Shown here: in pieces, positions 4,701 to 8,665 of the stretch
Layout of the letters: the number at the start of each line of letters is the position of its first letter
How positions within the stretch are numbered: position 1 is the stretch's first letter
Origin: JBFGFG01 sp041627475
Lineage (GTDB): Bacteria; Actinomycetota; Nitriliruptoria; Nitriliruptorales; Nitriliruptoraceae
NCBI GenBank assembly: GCA_041627475.1
Contig: JBFKQZ010000130.1
Coordinates: 1-8,665 of the forward strand
DNA: 8,665 nt
Direction: 5' to 3'
Position numbers and translations under genes: made by a program
The notes under the pieces: model-generated
Databases searched by the model: none
Told to the model about the DNA's origin: nothing
Seen by the model: the letters and a program-made list of their open reading frames with translations, nothing else

Positions 4701-4730
4701 AGGGTACGGGCGCAGGTCGACCTGCGGCAA
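4701..4730 (-). promoter_or_regulatory. Putative tRNA-Ser promoter with palindromic spacer
   Basis: On the minus strand TTGCCG (4730-4725) and TACCCT (4706-4701) are separated by 18 bases and predict a start about 27 nt before the tRNA. The spacer contains a perfect 16-base palindrome, CGCAGGTCGACCTGCG (4711-4726). It may be an operator, or a short TCGA-loop terminator hairpin for tadA, whose stop is 12 bases away. Confidence 0.35.
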
Positions 4731-4737
4731 CCGACGC

Positions 4738-5184
4738 TCAGCGGCGCGCGCGGAAGAAGTCGCGCAGCAGGTCACCGCACTCCTGCGCACGCACGTCACG
4801 GACGACGTCGCAGCGGTGGTTGAGCCGGTCGTCGTCGAGCGCGTCGTAGAGCGACCCGGCGGCGCCTGCCTTCGGGTCCGTCGCCCCGTAGACCACGGTC
4901 GGCACCCGGGCGAGGACGATCGCGCCGGCACACATCGTGCACGGCTCGAGGGTCACGACGAGCGTGCAGTCCTCCAGCCGCCAGCTGCCGAGGGCCGCGG
5001 CGGCCTCCCGGATGGCCAGCACCTCGGCGTGGGCCGTCGGGTCCTGGTCCACCTCGCGCCGGTTGTGCCCACGCCCGACCACCCGTCCGTGGTGGACGAC
5101 GACGGCACCGACGGGCACGTCGTCGTGGTCGAGGGCGGCGCGGGCCTCGTCGAGCGCGAGACCCATCAGGTCGTGGTGGTCCAT
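4738..5184 (-). CDS. tadA: tRNA-specific adenosine deaminase
   Basis: TadA converts adenosine 34 to inosine in the anticodon of tRNA-Arg(ACG), so that one tRNA reads CGU, CGC and CGA. The 148-residue product (from the ATG at 5184) has the cytidine/deoxycytidylate-deaminase fold: DVPVGAVVV (22-30), GHNRREVDQDPTAHAEVLAI (39-58) with zinc ligand His52 and proton-shuttling Glu54, and TLEPCTMCAGAI (78-89) with zinc ligands Cys82 and Cys85. The TadA-specific segment VYGATDPKAGAAGSLYD follows, and the C-terminal DFFRARR is typical. An in-frame GTG at 5202 would add six residues but lies before the -10 TAGCGT (5197-5192). With that promoter the mRNA would begin at or beside the ATG, i.e. be leaderless. 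The helicase gene runs divergently. Confidence 0.96.
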   Translation of the reverse strand: MDHHDLMGLALDEARAALDHDDVPVGAVVVHHGRVVGRGHNRREVDQDPTAHAEVLAIREAAAALGSWRLEDCTLVVTLEPCTMCAGAIVLARVPTVVYGATDPKAGAAGSLYDALDDDRLNHRCDVVRDVRAQECGDLLRDFFRARR

Positions 5185-5191
5185 GCGACCC

Positions 5192-5197
5192 ACGCTA
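5192..5197 (-). promoter_or_regulatory. -10 of tadA (leaderless type)
   Basis: TAGCGT on the minus strand ends seven bases before the ATG at 5184, placing the start of transcription at the initiation codon. No ribosome site precedes the ATG, which agrees with a leaderless message. Confidence 0.45.
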
Positions 5198-5244
5198 TCC
5201 ACGCACCGGGGCGCGCCGACCGGGGCGCTGTCACGGGCCCCGGT

Positions 5245-5250
5245 TACGGT
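5245..5250 (+). promoter_or_regulatory. -10 of the UvrD-like helicase gene (leaderless type)
   Basis: TACGGT ends eight bases before the ATG at 5259, with no purine-rich ribosome site between. This arrangement again predicts a leaderless transcript. The two divergent -10 hexamers are 47 bp apart. Confidence 0.45.
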
Positions 5251-5258
5251 CCTGCACG

Positions 5259-8219
5259 ATGACCCCGTCCACCGGCGCCTTCCCCGGCCCCGCGGCCCTC
5301 GGCCGGGGGGCGGTCGTGCTGCCCGACACCCCCGTCCCGGAGGTGTTCACCGGCACCCCGCGCTACGTGCTCGACGAGGACGCGCTGGCGCACCCGGGAC
5401 CCCTGGCCCAGGCGCTGCACCACCACTGGGCCCGACGCGAGCCGTTCGTGCTGGTGCTCGCCGTCGACAACGCCGCGCTCCAGGCCCCCGAGACCACCGA
5501 ACGCCCACCGTGGGAGCTCGGGGCCTGGTTCGGGTTCGAGCGCGAACGCCTCGCGCACCGGGTCTGGGCCAACAGCTGGGACCTGCGGTCCGGCACACCC
5601 ACGTGGTGGCGGGGCGTGCTGGCGACCCGCCACACCCCGCTCGAGCCCGCTCCGGCCGGCGCGGACGGCGACGTCCTGCTGCCCGACGGCCGGCTCGCCT
5701 GGGTCGACGGCGGTCCCCGCGGACCGGTGCCGGGCATCGACGCACCGCTGGTCCACCGCGAGTCGGTCGAGCTGCTGCATCGCCGTGGCAGCGCGCCCGG
5801 TGGCAGCGGTCCCGTCCGCGACGAGCTCGACCCCGAACAGGCGGCGGCGGTCGCCCACCCCAGCCCCATGGCCCGGGTGCTGGCACCCGCCGGCTCCGGC
5901 AAGACCCGCGTCCTCGTCGCCAGGCTGCGCCACCTGCTGGAGGTCCGCGGTGTCGAGCCCGAGCTGGTCACCGCGGTGGCGTACAACCGGCGCGCGGCCG
6001 AGGAGGTCACCGAGCGCGTCGCCGAACCGCGCCTGCACGTCCGGACCGTCCACGCGCTCGCCTACGCGATCTGCCGCGACGCTGGGATCACCCGGGTGCT
6101 GGACGAGCGTGGCGTCCGCAGCATCCTCGACGACCTCGTGAGCGTCGCCCGGATCCCCAACACCGACCCGTACCAGCCGTGGCTCGAGGCCCTCGCCGAG
6201 GTCCGCCTCGAGCTGCGCGACCCGGTGGCCGTGGAGGCAGCACGCGACGACGTGCCCGACTTCGCCGCCGTGTTCCCGCGGTACCGGGCAGAACTCGAAC
6301 GTCGCGGTGCCGTCGACTTCGACGAACAGCTCACGCGCGCGATCGAGCTGCTGTGCACCGACCCCGAGCTGCGGCGCGCCTGGCAGGCCCGCTGCACCCA
6401 TCTGCTCGTCGACGAGCTCCAGGACGTGACGCCCGCGTTCGTCCTGCTGCTGCGCCTCCTGGCCTGGCCGGACCTGCAGGTCATGGGCGTGGGCGACGAC
6501 GACCAGGTGATCTACGGCCACGCCGGGGCCGACCCGGCGTTCCTGCTCGGCTACGACCTGCTCGTCCCGGGCGCGGCCGACCTGCGGCTCGCCACCAACT
6601 ACCGCTGCCCACCGGACGTCGTCACCGCGGCCGACACGCTGCTCGGGCACAACCGTCGCCGCGCCGCCAAGCAGATCCACGCCGCCCCCGGCCGTGACGA
6701 CCACGGGCTGGACGTGCGCCGGGTGCCGGCCACCGAGATCGCCGACGTCGTCCGCGAGGTCGTCGCGGCACGGCTCGACGACGGCGCCGCACCCGCGGAC
6801 GTGGCGGTGCTCAGCCGGGTCAACGCCGCCCTGCTGCCGTACCAGGTGACGCTGCACGAGGCCGGGATCACGACGACGGCGCCGCTCAGCCCCGACGTGC
6901 TCCGCCGCACGGGGATCCGGGCCGCGCTGTCGTACCTGCGGATCGCGACGGGGCCCGACCGCATCCGCCGCGAGGACCTCTACGAGACCCTCAACCGACC
7001 GTCCCGGCAGCTGCGGTCGGCGCTGAACCCGCACCTGCGCGGCAGCGGGAACTGGACCCTGGGTCGGCTGGGTGACCTCGGCCACGTGCTGACCGACAGC
7101 CAGGCCGACCGCCTCGAGCTGTACGTGCAGGACCTGTGGCGACTCGCGACGCTCGCCGATGACGGGGCGGACACGGCAGACCTGCTGCAGGCGGTCCGTG
7201 AGGAGGTCGGCCTCGGCGAGGCGATGTCGCTGCTCGACGGCAGCGGCGGACGGCCGTCCGGCTCGGCCCACACCGACGACCTCGCGGCGCTGGAGCAGCT
7301 GGCGGTCCACCACCCGGATCCGACCACCTTCGGCAGCTGGCTGCGCGACGCGCTGCAGCGGCCCGGCAGCGCCGACGGCGTGACGCTGTCGTCCGTGCAC
7401 CGTGTCAAGGGGCTGGAGTGGGACCACGTCGTCGTCGCCCCGGTGAGCGACGGCCTGGTCCCCCACCGGCTTGCCGACGACACCGAGGAGGAGCGCCGCG
7501 TCCTGCACGTCGCGGTGACCCGCGGGCGCCGCTCGGTCACCGTCCTGGTCGACCGCGAGCGACCCGGCAGGTTCGCCGACGAGCTCCACGACGTGGCGGA
7601 CGACCCGGGGGGCGACGAGCACGGCGACCTCGACCACCTCGCCGACCTCCCCGCGCCGGAGCAGCCGGGCGAGGCCCGCGTGGTCGACGGCGCCGTCGTC
7701 GCGGCACCCGGCCTGCGGCTGGGGCTGCCCGGCGGTGCTGCCTGCGTCCTCGACGAGGTCGAGGGGCAGGTCGCCACCGGCAGGTTCCTCCGCGACGGCG
7801 CCCCCACGGGCGCACGTCTCCTGCTGGTCCTGCGCGACCACCCGCAGCTTGCGGCGACGCCGGTCGAGCTGCGCGGCGAGCGGTACGTGTTGTGTGCCGA
7901 GCCGGCGGCGCGGCGCGCACCGGCCGGACGCGGGCAGCCCCGGCTCGTCGAGGGCGGCGAGGCGACCTTCGACGACCACCTCGCGGCGGCCCGACCACAG
8001 GTCACCGCCTCCTACGAGGCCCTGCGGTCCTGGCGCAAGCAGCGGGCCACCGACGACGGCGTGCCGGCCTACGTCGTGTTCGACAACAAGACCCTGCTGC
8101 AGATCGCCGAGCGCGACCCCGACAGCCCCACGTCGCTGCTCGCGGTCCCCGGTGTCGGGCCGACCAAGCTCGACCGCTACGGCGACGAGGTGCTCGAGCT
8201 CCTGGCCGACCAGCGATGA
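5259..8219 (+). CDS. UvrD/Rep-family superfamily 1 DNA helicase with HRDC domain and unassigned N-terminal domain
   Basis: This is a 986-residue SF1A ATP-dependent 3'-5' DNA helicase, probably acting in repair or replication restart. Motifs in order: Q-motif LDPEQAAAV (190-198), Walker A APAGSGKT (209-216), Ia AVAYNRRAAEEV (239-250), Ib VRTVHALAY (261-269), II LLVDELQD (382-389, Asp385-Glu386), III VGDDDQVIYGHAGAD (411-425), IV ATNYRCPPDVV (445-455), V SSVHRVKGLEWDHVVV (711-726), VI VAVTRGRR (751-758). Residues 915-986 match an HRDC nucleic-acid-binding domain, with TLLQIAERDP and GVGPTKLDRYG. UvrD2 of mycobacteria also ends in HRDC but is only about 700 residues. The extra length here is a Trp-rich N-terminal domain (about 25-185) and a 765-912 segment. 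All catalytic residues are intact. I recall similar N-terminal extensions in other actinobacterial helicases but know no name for them. Confidence 0.95.
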   Translation: MTPSTGAFPGPAALGRGAVVLPDTPVPEVFTGTPRYVLDEDALAHPGPLAQALHHHWARREPFVLVLAVDNAALQAPETTERPPWELGAWFGFERERLAHRVWANSWDLRSGTPTWWRGVLATRHTPLEPAPAGADGDVLLPDGRLAWVDGGPRGPVPGIDAPLVHRESVELLHRRGSAPGGSGPVRDELDPEQAAAVAHPSPMARVLAPAGSGKTRVLVARLRHLLEVRGVEPELVTAVAYNRRAAEEVTERVAEPRLHVRTVHALAYAICRDAGITRVLDERGVRSILDDLVSVARIPNTDPYQPWLEALAEVRLELRDPVAVEAARDDVPDFAAVFPRYRAELERRGAVDFDEQLTRAIELLCTDPELRRAWQARCTHLLVDELQDVTPAFVLLLRLLAWPDLQVMGVGDDDQVIYGHAGADPAFLLGYDLLVPGAADLRLATNYRCPPDVVTAADTLLGHNRRRAAKQIHAAPGRDDHGLDVRRVPATEIADVVREVVAARLDDGAAPADVAVLSRVNAALLPYQVTLHEAGITTTAPLSPDVLRRTGIRAALSYLRIATGPDRIRREDLYETLNRPSRQLRSALNPHLRGSGNWTLGRLGDLGHVLTDSQADRLELYVQDLWRLATLADDGADTADLLQAVREEVGLGEAMSLLDGSGGRPSGSAHTDDLAALEQLAVHHPDPTTFGSWLRDALQRPGSADGVTLSSVHRVKGLEWDHVVVAPVSDGLVPHRLADDTEEERRVLHVAVTRGRRSVTVLVDRERPGRFADELHDVADDPGGDEHGDLDHLADLPAPEQPGEARVVDGAVVAAPGLRLGLPGGAACVLDEVEGQVATGRFLRDGAPTGARLLLVLRDHPQLAATPVELRGERYVLCAEPAARRAPAGRGQPRLVEGGEATFDDHLAAARPQVTASYEALRSWRKQRATDDGVPAYVVFDNKTLLQIAERDPDSPTSLLAVPGVGPTKLDRYGDEVLELLADQR

Positions 8220-8276
8220 CCGCACCGATCCGCTGACCGCAAGGCACCGCTCGCCGGACGCACGATCCGCGCCGCA

Positions 8277-8313
8277 CCGTCGAGGTGGCTGGACCGTCGT
8301 CCCACCTCGACGG
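8277..8313 (+). terminator. Hairpin between the two helicase genes
   Basis: CCGTCGAGGTGG (8277-8288) and its perfect complement CCACCTCGACGG (8302-8313) flank a 13-base loop. It begins 57 bases after the UvrD-like stop and ends 38 bases before the next GTG. It may terminate the first gene or attenuate entry into the second. Confidence 0.6.
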
Positions 8314-8351
8314 CATCATCGGCGATCCTCCCGCGACCCGAGGCCGCACGC

Positions 8352-8665
8352 GTGCCGACGACCTTCCCGCTGCGCCCCTGGCAGCACGAGGCGTTGACGG
8401 CGCTCGAGCGCTCGCCCGACCGCGACTTCCTGGCGGTGGCGACGCCGGGCGCGGGCAAGACGACGTTCGCGGTGACCGCCGTGGCCCGCAACCTGATGCG
8501 CCACCCGCACCGGCGCGTGGTCGTCGTCGCCCCCACGACCCACCTCAAGACCCAGTGGGCCGGCTCGGCCGCGGACAAGGGCCTCCACCTCGAGCCGGAG
8601 TGGGCGTCGGCCGACCCGTGGCCCCGGGACATGCACGGCGTCGTCGTGACCTACCAGCAGGTCGC
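8352..8665 (+). CDS. DEAD/DEAH-box superfamily 2 helicase (N-terminus, cut by window edge)
   Basis: This is the first 104 codons of an SF2 helicase; the rest is outside. LRPWQHEALTALERS (7-21) is the Q-tip region common to type III restriction/RAD25-like SF2 enzymes. FLAVATPGAGKTTFAV (26-41) is the Walker A (GAGKT 33-37), VVVVAPTTHLKTQWA (56-70) is motif Ia, and HGVVVTYQQVA (95-105) is the Ib region. Motifs II to VI are not visible. The sequence style (TPGAGKTTFA, APTxHLKxQWA, VTYxxV) matches a DEAD/DEAH family widespread in actinomycetes whose role is not settled. The GTG at 8352 has only a weak GAGG at 8340-8343. It follows the UvrD-like gene on the same strand after 132 bases containing a hairpin. 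Confidence 0.88.
   Translation, partial: MPTTFPLRPWQHEALTALERSPDRDFLAVATPGAGKTTFAVTAVARNLMRHPHRRVVVVAPTTHLKTQWAGSAADKGLHLEPEWASADPWPRDMHGVVVTYQQV

Noticed and set aside
5244..8225. 993-codon open frame antisense to the UvrD-like helicase
   Set aside because: Its codons coincide exactly with sense codons, so antisense stops would require TTA, CTA or TCA in the helicase, which are avoided at this GC content. The translation is Gly/Arg/Val/Asp-rich low complexity, while the sense strand has all the SF1 motifs.
1..8665. CRISPR array, insertion sequence, toxin-antitoxin or retron modules
   Set aside because: No regularly spaced repeats, transposase, reverse transcriptase or paired toxin-antitoxin genes are recognisable; only the single small peptide ORF is left open.

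Overview
The window is a high-GC (about 70% by eye) bacterial chromosome segment, most probably from an actinomycete. The fructose-bisphosphate aldolase is of the actinobacterial class II type. Starts are often GTG, promoters show TAnnnT -10 hexamers with poor -35 boxes, and terminators are GC-rich hairpins without T-tracts. The UvrD-like HRDC helicase followed by a DEAD/DEAH helicase also fits an actinomycete. A deep-branching lineage is possible but cannot be decided here. I see no IS element, integrase, CRISPR array or phage gene.

Layout. 1-842 (-): a dodecin gene overlaps by 4 nt a FetA/YbbL-like ABC ATPase that runs off the left edge. 870-1355 (+): an SRPBCC protein, fired divergently from the dodecin gene through a shared palindromic -10 region. 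1411-2544 (+): class II fructose-bisphosphate aldolase with its own promoter and terminator. 2511-2852: a convergent, hairpin-rich region holding a small minus-strand ORF for a 29-residue cationic amphipathic peptide. 2864-3521 (-): a small membrane protein and a DUF2256-DUF3253 zinc-finger protein, one base apart. 3616-4541 (+): a MerR/excisionase-type HTH protein overlapping pdxH (pyridoxine 5'-phosphate oxidase) by 4 nt. 4549-5197: a bidirectional terminator, tRNA-Ser(CGA) (-) and tadA (-). 5245-8219 (+): a 986-residue UvrD-like helicase with an unassigned N-terminal domain and a C-terminal HRDC domain. 8352-8665 (+): the start of an SF2 DEAD/DEAH helicase, cut by the right edge.

Most genes are housekeeping: glycolysis, vitamin B6, tRNA modification and DNA repair. 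They sit in short divergent or convergent units, each bounded by TAnnnT promoters and hairpins. Two tight couplings suggest functional links: dodecin with the ABC ATPase, and the HTH protein with PdxH. The most novel item is the 29-residue peptide gene at 2673-2762 with its own ribosome binding site and a 3' hairpin. The least understood protein segments are the 190-residue N-terminal domain and the 765-912 insert of the UvrD-like helicase. No stretch over 300 bases lacks a gene; the longest gaps, 2497-2672 and 8220-8351, hold hairpins.
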